23,509 bases of DNA, taken from positions 1 through 23,509 of the forward strand of contig JBHEMZ010000063.1 in assembly GCA_046262315.1 (NCBI GenBank). The letters run 5' to 3'. The position numbers and the translations under genes are program-made. Below the pieces are notes generated by a model. It ran no database searches. It had not been told where the DNA came from and worked only from the letters and a program-made list of their open reading frames with translations. Positions 7,535 through 15,191 of the stretch are shown piece after piece; within the stretch, counting starts at the first letter, position 1, and each line of letters opens with the position of its first letter. The stretch is from JACVRM01 sp046262315 (GTDB lineage: Bacteria; Actinomycetota; Thermoleophilia; Gaiellales; Gaiellaceae).

Positions 7535-8206
7535 CTAGCCGACGATGAAGCCGGTGCCTGTGACAGCGGCGAGGATCTGCCTCTTGGTCTTGGCGCCCTC
7601 GAACGCGGTCGGTGCGGGAGTCGGCGCCTGGCCGCTCCCCCGGATGTCGCGGATCCACGCGGCGTGGCGCGCCTCGACCGGGAGGATCGAGCCGGCGGCG
7701 GCGAGGATCTTCTTGCTCTTGATGAGCGGCGTCTGGCCGAGGTACGCGGCCACGCCCGTGTCCTCGAGCGTCTGCGCCGTCGCGGCGAACTTACTCGACT
7801 CCCCCGTGGTGCCCTTGAAGTCGAAGCGCGGCTTCTTCACCGCACCGCGGCCGAGGGCCTTCTTCAGGAACGCGACGTGTGCCCGCTCGTGGCGGCCCAC
7901 GACCTGGGCGAAGCGAGCGAGCTCGGGTGTGAACTTGCTCGCGTTGCGCTCGGCCTCGGTGTAGAAGGCGGCCTCGAGGTACTCGAGCGTCAGCGCGAAG
8001 TTGAGGATCGCGACGTCGCTCTTGGGCACGGCGGCGCCGGCGACTCCGGGAAGCACGCCGAGCAGCGCACCCCCGCCGACGACCGCACCGCCGCCGACGA
8101 CTGCCTTGCGGAGGAAGTCCGCACGAGTGTCGCCTGCGAGTTCCGCGACGGAATCAAGAATCGCCCCGTCGCGGTCCAGCTGTTCGAGGGTGAGAGCCTC
8201 GGACAT
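7535..8206 (-). CDS. Ferritin-like domain protein (Ferritin_2 type), exported
   Basis: 223 residues with a ferritin-like four-helix bundle of the Ferritin_2 family, often found outside the cytoplasm in actinobacteria and stress-associated. Glu75 and Glu78 (in LEYLEAAFYTEAE), Glu107 with His106 and His110 (HERAH), and a later VEARHAAW are the expected carboxylate/His ligands, so a di-metal site is plausible. Residues 27-60 (TRADFLRKAVVGGGAVVGGG and following) form an export signal that resembles a twin-arginine signal, but the RR pair reads RA. The start at 8206 has AAAGGGG just upstream. It is encoded next to tatA-tatC but separated from them by a hairpin. Whether it leaves by Tat or Sec cannot be decided here. 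Confidence 0.85.
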   Translation of the reverse strand: MSEALTLEQLDRDGAILDSVAELAGDTRADFLRKAVVGGGAVVGGGALLGVLPGVAGAAVPKSDVAILNFALTLEYLEAAFYTEAERNASKFTPELARFAQVVGRHERAHVAFLKKALGRGAVKKPRFDFKGTTGESSKFAATAQTLEDTGVAAYLGQTPLIKSKKILAAAGSILPVEARHAAWIRDIRGSGQAPTPAPTAFEGAKTKRQILAAVTGTGFIVG

Positions 8207-8291
8207 GGTGAACCCCTTTCTGCGGCGGCGATCGGACTGGTCATGGGAGGCCGCCGGCTGAAGGTCGTTCGCAAGTGCGGTCGAATCGGTT

Positions 8292-8307
8292 CGCGGCGAG
8301 CGCCGCG
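8292..8307 (-). terminator. Small hairpin after the 8326-9213 gene
   Basis: CGCGGC at 8292-8297 pairs with GCCGCG at 8302-8307 around GAGC, about 20 bases beyond the stop of the upstream minus-strand gene. Short and without a T-run, so only weak support as a terminator. Confidence 0.3.
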
Positions 8308-8325
8308 TACGCGTCGGGGCGGAGG

Positions 8326-9213
8326 CTAGCCGCAGGAGCTGTCGCCGAAGGCGCGCAGCTTGGCCTTGGCGGCCTGGTCGTAGCTCGCGTCGTACGTCGC
8401 CTGGGGGACGCCTTCCCAGTAGAGGTCAGGAAGGACGCCGGGGCCCATCGCGGTGATCCGGTAGCGCTTGCCCATGCCGGTCGGGTAGCGCCCGTGGGGG
8501 AAGAACCCGTAGCAGAAGACGCCCGTGCCTTTGTGCGTCACGAAGCTGTTCTCTCGCCGCCAGCCCGTCCCGTAGCGCGAGTCAAGCGTGTCGACGTAGA
8601 GCACGCGGCCATAGCTGTCGGTGGGGCGGCCGCGGATACCGGTTCCGAATCCGTGGACGGGCTTGCCGAGGTAGGTGAGCCGGCCGAAGATGGTGTGGAA
8701 GCGAGCCTGGGTCCAGCCGAGGGAGACCTCGAACGTGGGCAGCGGGCCGCGCCAGTGCGAGAGCCACAGCTCGTACACCCGGCGCTGCGGCGAGGCGGCG
8801 AGCCCGTAGTTCGGCAGCGCGCGCTGCCAGTTCTGCAGTGCCCAGTACGAGCCGTCGGGCGCCTTGCACGCCGCGATCAGCCAGTGCAGCCGCGGGCCGT
8901 CGTAGGCCGCGCAACGGTTGCGGAACCGACTCGGCCGTGTCTGCAACGAGCGCCAGCCGCCCGAGTAGTCCAGGCGGAGCGCGACCTGCGGGCGGCTCAG
9001 CGTCGGCGCGATTGCGTTGATCGCACCCCACGCGAGCACGGCATGGGCGCGGCCCGCGGACCGGTAGCTGACGAGTGCCTTGCCGTCCGCCGAGACGGAC
9101 AGTTGCACCCGCGTGGCGTTGCGGGCGACCAGCTCTCCGGCCATGGCCGGGGTGGGAAGTGCGCTCGCCACTGCGACGGCGAGCACGAAGGCGAACAACC
9201 GGGGATGCGTCAT
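8326..9213 (-). CDS. Secreted hypothetical protein with four cysteines
   Basis: I do not recognise a characterised family. The 295-residue product has a clear Sec signal peptide (RLFAFVLAVAVASALPTPAMAG, cleavage near residue 25). The mature part is rich in Trp, Tyr and Gly and has four cysteines (in RNRCAAYDG, IAACKAPDG, GVFCYGF and near the end DSSCG), which suggests disulfides outside the cell. Phrases such as DGSYWALQNWQRALPNYG, YELWLSHWRGPLPTFEV and FGRLTYLGKPVHGFGTG look like a conserved beta-rich domain. The ATG at 9213 has only a weak upstream GAGAAG. It is flanked by hairpins, so probably transcribed alone. Confidence 0.75.
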   Translation of the reverse strand: MTHPRLFAFVLAVAVASALPTPAMAGELVARNATRVQLSVSADGKALVSYRSAGRAHAVLAWGAINAIAPTLSRPQVALRLDYSGGWRSLQTRPSRFRNRCAAYDGPRLHWLIAACKAPDGSYWALQNWQRALPNYGLAASPQRRVYELWLSHWRGPLPTFEVSLGWTQARFHTIFGRLTYLGKPVHGFGTGIRGRPTDSYGRVLYVDTLDSRYGTGWRRENSFVTHKGTGVFCYGFFPHGRYPTGMGKRYRITAMGPGVLPDLYWEGVPQATYDASYDQAAKAKLRAFGDSSCG

Positions 9214-9315
9214 CGCTACTTCTCATCGGCAAGACAAGAAAAGGAGTTCGAGCGGAATCACCCGTTTGGGAGCAATCCGTGCCCTGAGGGGGACAACAGC
9301 GCGGATCTGCGCGGC

Positions 9316-9723
9316 TTAGCGATCGTCGTCTGCGAGCTCGTCCACGAGCAACGAGCACGCGAAGGAGCGCCAGGCGAGGTCCGCATCGGCGAGCAGTTCG
9401 TCGGCCGACGCCCGCAACAAATCCAATTCGGGGGCCGCCGCGGCCACCGCTCCGAGCCCGGCTGCGAGTGCCTCGCGTCGCGGCGGTGAGTCCAGGTCCG
9501 AGGCGAGCGCGCCCACCGCTCGGCCGCCGGGATCAAGGTCGCGGTGCGGGTCGCCGCCTGTCGCCATCAGCAGTACCGCGCGCCGCCGCGCGCCGCGCAA
9601 CTCGTCCTCGGGGATCGGCACGTCGGCGCCGGCGAGGAAGGCCACGGCGACGAGCGCCTGGTCGTGGTCGCCGAGAGCCGCCTCGACCTGTTCCAGTACC
9701 GCGTGCTCGGTGGGGGGCGCCAT
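9316..9723 (-). CDS. Hypothetical acidic helical protein
   Basis: No family recognised. From the ATG at 9723 the product is 135 residues, rich in Ala, Leu, Asp and Glu, without signal peptide or membrane segment, predicted to be mostly helical (EHAVLEQVEAALGDHDQALVAVAFL; ELDLLRASADELLADADLAW). The frame is open further upstream to 9870, but that extension is Arg-rich and overlaps the end of the upstream gene, so the shorter form is preferred. There is no good ribosome binding site, and a hairpin lies just before it. Codon use resembles the neighbours, which supports coding. Confidence 0.5.
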   Translation of the reverse strand: MAPPTEHAVLEQVEAALGDHDQALVAVAFLAGADVPIPEDELRGARRRAVLLMATGGDPHRDLDPGGRAVGALASDLDSPPRREALAAGLGAVAAAAPELDLLRASADELLADADLAWRSFACSLLVDELADDDR

Positions 9724-9734
9724 TCGGGAGGTCG

Positions 9735-9760
9735 GGCGGAGGGCTGTTGCCCCCCGCCCG
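9735..9760 (-). terminator. Hairpin after the DUF4383 gene
   Basis: GGGCGGAGGG and CCCCCCGCCC (about 9735-9744 and 9751-9760) pair over 10 positions with one mismatch around a 6-base loop. It is 14 bases beyond the DUF4383 stop on the minus strand and probably ends that transcript. Confidence 0.45.
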
Positions 9761-9773
9761 CATTCCTCATTCC

Positions 9774-10220
9774 TCAGACAGCGGCCGCGCCGCGATCTGT
9801 CGCGATCCGCTCTCGGCCGAACATGTAGCCGATCCCCAGCATCGCGACGCCAAGCGCCAGGTGCAGCCAATCCTCAGCGTTGTTGGACGGGAGCCAGTCG
9901 GCGCCTCCGACGATCCCGAGCAGCCACAGCGCCACGTAGATGACCCCGCCGCCGAGCATGTAGATGCGCGAGCTGTCGAAGGCCCGCGCAGCCCAGAGCC
10001 CGACGACGCCGAACAGCAGGTGCACGATATTGATCAGGATGCTCACTGCGAAGATTCCGAGGAGCTCGGCCTTCGAGTCCTCGCCCGCGAAGGCAAGGTC
10101 GTCGAAGTTCGTCGTGATCCCAGGGATGAAGCCCAGGACGCCGACGAGCACGAATATGACGCCGAAGAGCAGCGTCAGCATCTGCAACGTCGAGCGGGCT
10201 CCCGTGTCGCGCTCATTCAT
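9774..10220 (-). CDS. DUF4383 domain membrane protein
   Basis: A 148-residue four-helix inner-membrane protein of the DUF4383 family, widespread in actinobacteria and of unknown function. Family hallmarks are LLFGVIFVLVGVLGFIPGIT, then GIFAVSILINIVHLLFGVVGLWAAR, then YMLGGGVIYVALWLLG, and a final helix LHLALGVAMLGIGYMFG. The ATG at 10220 follows GGAGG at 4 bases. It diverges from the sigma factor gene with about 133 bases between the starts. Confidence 0.9.
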   Translation of the reverse strand: MNERDTGARSTLQMLTLLFGVIFVLVGVLGFIPGITTNFDDLAFAGEDSKAELLGIFAVSILINIVHLLFGVVGLWAARAFDSSRIYMLGGGVIYVALWLLGIVGGADWLPSNNAEDWLHLALGVAMLGIGYMFGRERIATDRGAAAV

Positions 10221-10353
10221 GGATCCTCCAGCCGGTTGTGATGGCTCATAGTCCCCCGCGCGCGAGCAACCTAACGCACACGCGCGACGGCCTCAACGTT
10301 CGTGGAGCTCGCGACGACGGTTCGGCCGGCCACGCGCCGGGAATAGGGCGCAC

Positions 10354-11388
<1,035 letters not shown>

Positions 11389-11392
11389 AATC

Positions 11393-11417
11393 ACGGGGGA
11401 ACCCCTGGTTCCCCCGT
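11393..11417 (+). terminator. Perfect terminator hairpin after the sigma factor
   Basis: An 11-bp perfect stem (11393-11403 with 11407-11417) closes a 3-base loop, 5 bases after the TAA. The sequence after it is CGGCCGCTTCTTG, so only weakly T-rich. Confidence 0.65.
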
Positions 11418-11506
11418 CGGCCGCTTCTTGCGGGCGTGGGCGTGGGTTCAGGCGTTGGCGGAGCCCGCGGCTCTTCATCTGGCACAACCGTTGCTGGCTA
11501 GTTTGC

Positions 11507-11526
11507 GAGCCTCCTGCCGGGGGCTC
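11507..11526. other. Small hairpin in the sigma factor/SOD intergenic region
   Basis: Eight pairs including one G-T (11507-11514 with 11519-11526) around TGCC. It lies in the 288-base gap between the convergent sigma factor and superoxide dismutase genes (11389-11676). Apart from this and the hairpins on either side, I see no gene in that gap. Confidence 0.3.
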
Positions 11527-11622
11527 CCTGCTCTGGTATCGGCTCGCGATGTGACGGCCGCTCACTCGGGAACCTGCGGTGCCCTGCTCCCCTCCCTTGA
11601 GGTGCACGAACTGTCCCCGAAC

Positions 11623-11665
11623 GGGGACTGTTCCGTCGCGCAGAGGCGCCGACGGAGCAGTCCCC
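11623..11665 (-). terminator. Long hairpin downstream of the superoxide dismutase gene
   Basis: 11623-11638 pairs without mismatch (one G-T) with 11650-11665, and three further pairs plus one bulged base close an AGAG loop: about 19 pairs in all. It starts 12 bases beyond the dismutase stop on the minus strand, as expected for its terminator. Its arms are also complementary to flanking copies (11609-11618 and about 11669-11674), so alternative folds are possible. Confidence 0.6.
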
Positions 11666-11676
11666 TGAGGACTGGA

Positions 11677-12357
11677 CTACGCGGTCGCTCCTACCTCGGC
11701 GCGCTTCGGCTCGGAGCCGACGGCCTGGGCGCCCTTGCGCGCTGCCTCCGCCTGCTCGAGTTGGCGGTTCACGTGGTTCCAGTCGAGGTTGCGGAAGAAC
11801 GCCTCGACGTACTCGCCGCGCCCGTCCGGCGTCGCACCGAAATCGCGCACGTAGGCGTGCTCGTAGACGTCGACGGCGAGCACGGGAACCATGTTGTAGA
11901 CGGCCCAGAGGTTCTGGGTGTCCATGAGATAGTTGAAGATCGAGCCGTCGTTCAGGTCATAGCCGACCATTACCCAGCCGCGCGCCGCTCGCGCGCCTTT
12001 GCGGACGGCCTTCTTCCACTCCTCGATGCCGCCGTGGAACTCGGACTCGACGAGCTCGGCGAAGCGTCCGGTCGGCTCGCCGCCCTCGCCTCCCAGGTGC
12101 CCGAAGTACAGCTCGTGGTTCTTGAAGCCGAGCAGCGCGAACGTGTAGTCCACGGACACGGCCCGCAGCTGCGAGTAGACCTGGTTGCCCTCGATCTCGC
12201 CGTAGTCGAACTCGTCGAGCAGCTTGCGGCACTCGTTCGACTTCTTGGCGTAGCCCTCGTAGAGCTTGAAGTGATCCTCCATCGTCTGGCGCGAGATCCC
12301 GTCGAGCTCCTTGTCGAAGCACGGGAAGCGTTGCGCCTTGAGGTCATCCCACGGCAT
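11677..12357 (-). CDS. Superoxide dismutase, Fe/Mn family (divergent)
   Basis: 226 residues. The family converts superoxide to oxygen and hydrogen peroxide. The four metal ligands are visible: His29 (TMEDHF), His81 (FKNHELYF), Asp163 and His167 (DVYEHAY). The spacing matches the Fe/Mn enzymes, as do GWVMVGYDLNDG and MVPVLAVDVYEHAY. Second-shell positions differ from textbook enzymes: the HHxxHHxxY pattern reads HFKLYEGYA, so the gateway His/Tyr pair is altered. Activity is therefore likely but not certain. The start at 12357 has AGAAGGAGGTG 4-14 bases upstream and is far better than the earlier in-frame start at 12384. No signal peptide, so cytoplasmic. No operon partner. Confidence 0.88.
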   Translation of the reverse strand: MPWDDLKAQRFPCFDKELDGISRQTMEDHFKLYEGYAKKSNECRKLLDEFDYGEIEGNQVYSQLRAVSVDYTFALLGFKNHELYFGHLGGEGGEPTGRFAELVESEFHGGIEEWKKAVRKGARAARGWVMVGYDLNDGSIFNYLMDTQNLWAVYNMVPVLAVDVYEHAYVRDFGATPDGRGEYVEAFFRNLDWNHVNRQLEQAEAARKGAQAVGSEPKRAEVGATA

Positions 12358-12571
12358 CGCCACCTCCTTCTGTAGTCGGCCCAAGCTTTCCAGATAGACG
12401 GGTGTCCACGCTGGCCGTGGCGCCCGCCTCGACGACGCTCGTCACGAAGTTCGTGCACTCACGACGACGCGCACCGCTGGTTCCGTCCGACCGGCGCTAG
12501 CGAAATCGGCGAACCGTCCCGGGGCTCGTTTGCGAAGGCATGTCGTCAACCCGACCGAAAGGAATCTTTCC

Positions 12572-13021
12572 ATGCATCGCATTTTTGGACTCACGCTCGT
12601 GACTGCTCTGGTGGCCGCCTTCGGCCTCTCGACGCTGGCCTCAGCCGCCCCGAGAGCCGGCGCGCCGTCCGTCAAGTTCGTCACGCCGAAGGCGGGGGCG
12701 ATGACGCGTTCGAAGGTCACCTTCACGGTCAAGCTCTCGAACTTCAAGATCAACGCCAAGGCGGTCGGCATGAAGCCGGCCAAGGGCCAGGGTCACATCC
12801 ACTTCCAGATGGACGGCGGCAAGTTCGACTTCCCGAAGTACTCGGGCGCGAACGGCAAGCTGGCCGTCAAGCTGGGCGTCGACGGCACCTATTCGCCCGC
12901 CGTGACCCCGACGATCACCTACCGCAACCTCCCGAAGGGTAAGCACACGCTGAAGGTGTTCCTCGCCGCGAACAACCACGTGTACGGCAAGAGCGCCTCG
13001 ATGCGTTTCACCGTCCGCTAG
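12572..13021 (+). CDS. Small secreted beta-sandwich protein (DUF4399/CopC-like appearance)
   Basis: 149 residues with a clean Sec signal peptide (HRIFGLTLVTALVAAFGLSTLASAAP, cleavage near 26) and a single Ig-like beta-sandwich. KGQGHIHFQMDGGKFD (about 71-86) and the final strands GKHTLKVFLAANNHVYGK resemble DUF4399-type periplasmic domains, which carry a His cluster that might bind metal (His75, His77, His125, His136). The similarity is by eye. The start at 12572 follows GAAAGGA at 9 bases and leaves a correct signal peptide; an earlier in-frame start at 12530 would bury it. Transcribed alone, with a hairpin after the stop. Confidence 0.72.
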   Translation: MHRIFGLTLVTALVAAFGLSTLASAAPRAGAPSVKFVTPKAGAMTRSKVTFTVKLSNFKINAKAVGMKPAKGQGHIHFQMDGGKFDFPKYSGANGKLAVKLGVDGTYSPAVTPTITYRNLPKGKHTLKVFLAANNHVYGKSASMRFTVR

Positions 13022-13047
13022 CCGGACACGTTCCTTTCTTTTTTGAG

Positions 13048-13076
13048 CGGGCCCCCGGCCGAATCGGCCGGGCCCG
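13048..13076. terminator. Hairpin between convergent genes
   Basis: CGGGCCC...GGCCG (13048-13061, with two bulged C) pairs with 13065-13076 around AAT. It follows the small secreted gene and faces the end of the minus-strand membrane gene, so it could serve both. A T-run (13039-13044) precedes rather than follows it on the plus strand. Confidence 0.5.
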
Positions 13077-13130
13077 TCGGCGTCAACGACTCTGATCGTC
13101 CCGCCGCCGCCGGGAGCAGGGCGGTGGTCC

Positions 13131-13424
13131 TCAGTCACGCGCTGTTCGTGTGGCTGCACGGCCTCGACGGAGAGAGACTCCGATGAGAACTGCGAGAAGC
13201 CAAGGCACGAGAAAACCGACGATGGCGACCCCTATTGAGTCCGAGACTCCCAGGCTGGGCTCAACTCCGTGGAAGACCGCGAAGCCCGAGAGCGCCCAGC
13301 CGAGTGCCGCCGCCAGCCCAATCTTCCAACCCCATCGATACGAGATGATGAGCGGTATGACGAGCGCCGCGCAGAACGCCAGCACGATGACCGCGTACGC
13401 AATCTCATGGTGGGCGAGCGGCAT
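13131..13424 (-). CDS. Small three-helix membrane protein, hypothetical
   Basis: 97 residues from the ATG at 13424 (a TTG one codon earlier is less likely). Three hydrophobic segments are clear: YAVIVLAFCAALVIPLIISY, IGLAAALGWALSGFAVF and IGVAIVGFLVPWLLAVLIGV, followed by a basic cytoplasmic tail RRGRAATRTARD. No family recognised. The hydrophobic pattern argues strongly for coding, but the ribosome binding site is weak. It lies downstream of tRNA-Ser and a frameshifted membrane ORF on the same strand and may share their transcript. Confidence 0.6.
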   Translation of the reverse strand: MPLAHHEIAYAVIVLAFCAALVIPLIISYRWGWKIGLAAALGWALSGFAVFHGVEPSLGVSDSIGVAIVGFLVPWLLAVLIGVSLRRGRAATRTARD

Positions 13425-13497
13425 CAAAATGTGCTTTCCCGCCTCCGCGTGATCTCAGCCAGCCCGAGGTCTCCGAGGGCGGCGCGGCGGTCGGCAT

Positions 13498-13690
13498 TCA
13501 TGGTCGCGTCCGCCGAATCCACGCGGCCAAGCCGATCACGACAATCGAAAACAACGCGGCGGCAGCCCATTCCCGGCCACTCACCGCAAAACGCTGCGGC
13601 GACCGCGCACGCCAGCGCGGCGAGCATTAAATGCTCGCGGCGCCAGCGACGCGAGTCGCGCGTACCCGAACCGAACAGGATGCTGCGCAC
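13498..13690 (-). pseudogene. Frameshifted small two-helix membrane protein
   Basis: Two hydrophobic segments lie in neighbouring frames. From GTG at 13690 the first reads RREHLMLAALACAVAAAF; the second, in the shifted frame, reads GREWAAAALFSIVVIGLAAWIRRTRP and stops at 13498-13500. Ignoring one T of the TTTT run (AAAA on the plus strand, 13588-13591) fuses them into a 63-residue protein with two membrane helices and a basic end. Either the gene is broken by one base, the run was misread, or the ribosome shifts there. Without the shift, the first frame runs on as an unlikely Cys/Arg-rich tail that overlaps the next gene start. Confidence is limited because the gene is small and lacks a clear ribosome binding site. 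Confidence 0.38.
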
Positions 13691-13720
13691 GACACTCGGT
13701 TTGCGCGGCGGGTTCAGTCA

Positions 13721-13809
13721 CGGCGGGGGTGGGATTCGAACCCACGGAGCCGCTTTCGCGGCTCAACGGTTTTCAAGACCGCCCCATTCGTCCGCTCTGG
13801 CACCCCGCC
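13721..13809 (-). tRNA. tRNA-Ser (anticodon UGA)
   Basis: On the minus strand GGCGGGG (from 13809) and CCCCGCC form the acceptor stem. The anticodon stem-loop GCGGT-CTTGAAA-ACCGT gives anticodon TGA, read as serine codon UCA and others of the UCN box. A long variable arm (GAGCCGCGAAAGCGGCTC) is the class II mark of serine tRNAs, and GTGGG-TTCGAAT-CCCAC is the T arm. The 3-prime CCA is not encoded. It begins 43 bases after the seryl-tRNA synthetase stop on the same strand. Confidence 0.96.
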
Positions 13810-13852
13810 GTCAAGCCAATGGTGCCAGCGATCGAGCGGCACCGGCTGCGCG

Positions 13853-15103
13853 TTAGGCGCCCGCGAGCACTGGGCCGAGGCGAGCGGGAGCCCCGAGCGC
13901 GACGAGGCACCCGGGGACGGCGACCGCGCCGGCCTCGTCCTGGAAATTCTCCATGATCGCGAGCATTGCCCGTGCCGTTACGGCGGTTCCGTTCAGCGTG
14001 TGGACGGTCGCCGTGCCCTTGCTGTCCGGCCGGTAGCGCACGTGCAGGCGATTTGCCTGGTAGTCCGTCGTGTTCGAGCAGGACGTGATCTCCCGGTAGC
14101 GCTCCTGCGTCGGGAACCAGGCCTCGATGTCGTACTTCTTGGCAGCCGACGCACCGAGGTCGCCGACCGCGATATTGACGACCCGGTATGGCAGGCCGAG
14201 CTCGCCGACGAGCTCCTCCTCGATCGCGAGCAGCCGCTCGTGCTCATCGCGTGACTCGTGCGGTGTGGTGAAGACGAACATCTCGACCTTGTCGAACTGG
14301 TGGACGCGGAACATGCCGCGCGTGTCCTTGCCTGCCGCCCCCGCTTCGCGACGGAAGTTGGTCGAGAAGCCGGCGTAGCGGAGCGGAAGGCCATCGAGGA
14401 TCTCGTCCATGTGCAGGGCCGCGAGCGCCACCTCCGACGTGCCCGCGAGGTAGAGCTCGTCGCGCTCGTCGAGCCGGTAGAGGTTCGACTCCTCCGTGGG
14501 CAGGAAGCCCGTTCCGTACATCGCCTGCTCGCGCACGAGCACCGGCGGGAGCACCGGCTCGAAGCCCTTCGCGACCAGCCGGTCGAGCGCCCAGCGGTAC
14601 ACGGAGAGCTCGAGCAGCGCGGCGTCCCCGCGCCGGTAGGCGAAGCGCGATCCGGAGAGCCGCGTGCCCCGTTCCATGTCGATCCACCCAAACGGCGCGC
14701 CCAGCTCGAGGTGGTCCTTCGGCGTGAACGGAAAGTCGGGCGCGCTGCCGACGCGGCGCAGTTCGACGGCGTCGTCCTCCGTCATCCCGTCCGGCGCGCC
14801 CGGATCGGGCAGGTTTGGGATGCGCTCCAGCAGCGCGGTCTGCTCGGCGGCGATCGCGGAAAGTCGCTCCTCGAGTCCGGTCAGCTCGCGTTTGCGCTCG
14901 GCGAGCGCGGCGCGCTCCTCGTCTGTCGGCTTGCCCTTGACCTTCATCCTGCCGCGCAGAGACTCGACGCGCGGCTGCAGATCCGCACGCTCACGGTCGA
15001 GCTCGAGCAGCCGTTCGAAGTCGGCCGCGGTCTCGGCGCTGCGGCGCGCGAGGGCGGCGCCGAAGCGCTCGGGGTCCGAGCGGGCGGCCCTGAGGTCGAT
15101 CAC
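13853..15103 (-). CDS. serS: Seryl-tRNA synthetase
   Basis: 416 residues, charging tRNA-Ser with serine in the cytoplasm. The N-terminal long coiled-coil arm that grips the tRNA long variable arm covers about 30-100 (ERLLELDRERADLQPRVESL and the following charged helix). Class II catalytic motifs follow: motif 2 in NFRREAGAAGKDTRGMFRVHQF, and motif 3 near the end in HTLNGTAVTARAMLAIMENF. EITSCSNTTDYQANRL is the serine-site signature. The GTG at 15103 starts the conserved IDLRAARSDPE. No ribosome binding site is present, but TACGAT lies exactly 6 bases upstream. A tRNA-Ser gene follows 43 bases downstream. Confidence 0.98.
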   Translation of the reverse strand: MIDLRAARSDPERFGAALARRSAETAADFERLLELDRERADLQPRVESLRGRMKVKGKPTDEERAALAERKRELTGLEERLSAIAAEQTALLERIPNLPDPGAPDGMTEDDAVELRRVGSAPDFPFTPKDHLELGAPFGWIDMERGTRLSGSRFAYRRGDAALLELSVYRWALDRLVAKGFEPVLPPVLVREQAMYGTGFLPTEESNLYRLDERDELYLAGTSEVALAALHMDEILDGLPLRYAGFSTNFRREAGAAGKDTRGMFRVHQFDKVEMFVFTTPHESRDEHERLLAIEEELVGELGLPYRVVNIAVGDLGASAAKKYDIEAWFPTQERYREITSCSNTTDYQANRLHVRYRPDSKGTATVHTLNGTAVTARAMLAIMENFQDEAGAVAVPGCLVALGAPARLGPVLAGA

Positions 15104-15109
15104 GCCGTC

Positions 15110-15115
15110 ATCGTA
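15110..15115 (-). promoter_or_regulatory. -10 element placed for a leaderless serS mRNA
   Basis: On the minus strand TACGAT is followed by 6 bases and the GTG start. The absence of a Shine-Dalgarno sequence agrees with a leaderless mRNA. No convincing -35 at the expected distance. Confidence 0.42.
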
Positions 15116-15150
15116 GAGGCCGTGTCAGCCGCGCTTTCGGGCGCGCGGCG

Positions 15151-15182
15151 CACTTTCGGCGCACTTTTGGCACAGACACGTC
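15151..15182. repeat. Copy of a short dispersed intergenic sequence
   Basis: CACTTTCGGCGC followed by a T-run and GGCACAnACACG. A closely similar 32-base stretch occurs at 5082-5113 and the 11-base core also at 207-217; all three lie between genes. On the minus strand the unit reads as two near-repeats, GTGCCAAAA and GTGCGCCGAAA. Confidence 0.4.
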
Positions 15183-15191
15183 ACACCTGCT

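Noticed and set aside
13581..13766. Open frame on the minus strand running through tRNA-Ser
   Set aside because: It overlaps the tRNA and gives an Arg-rich product without features.
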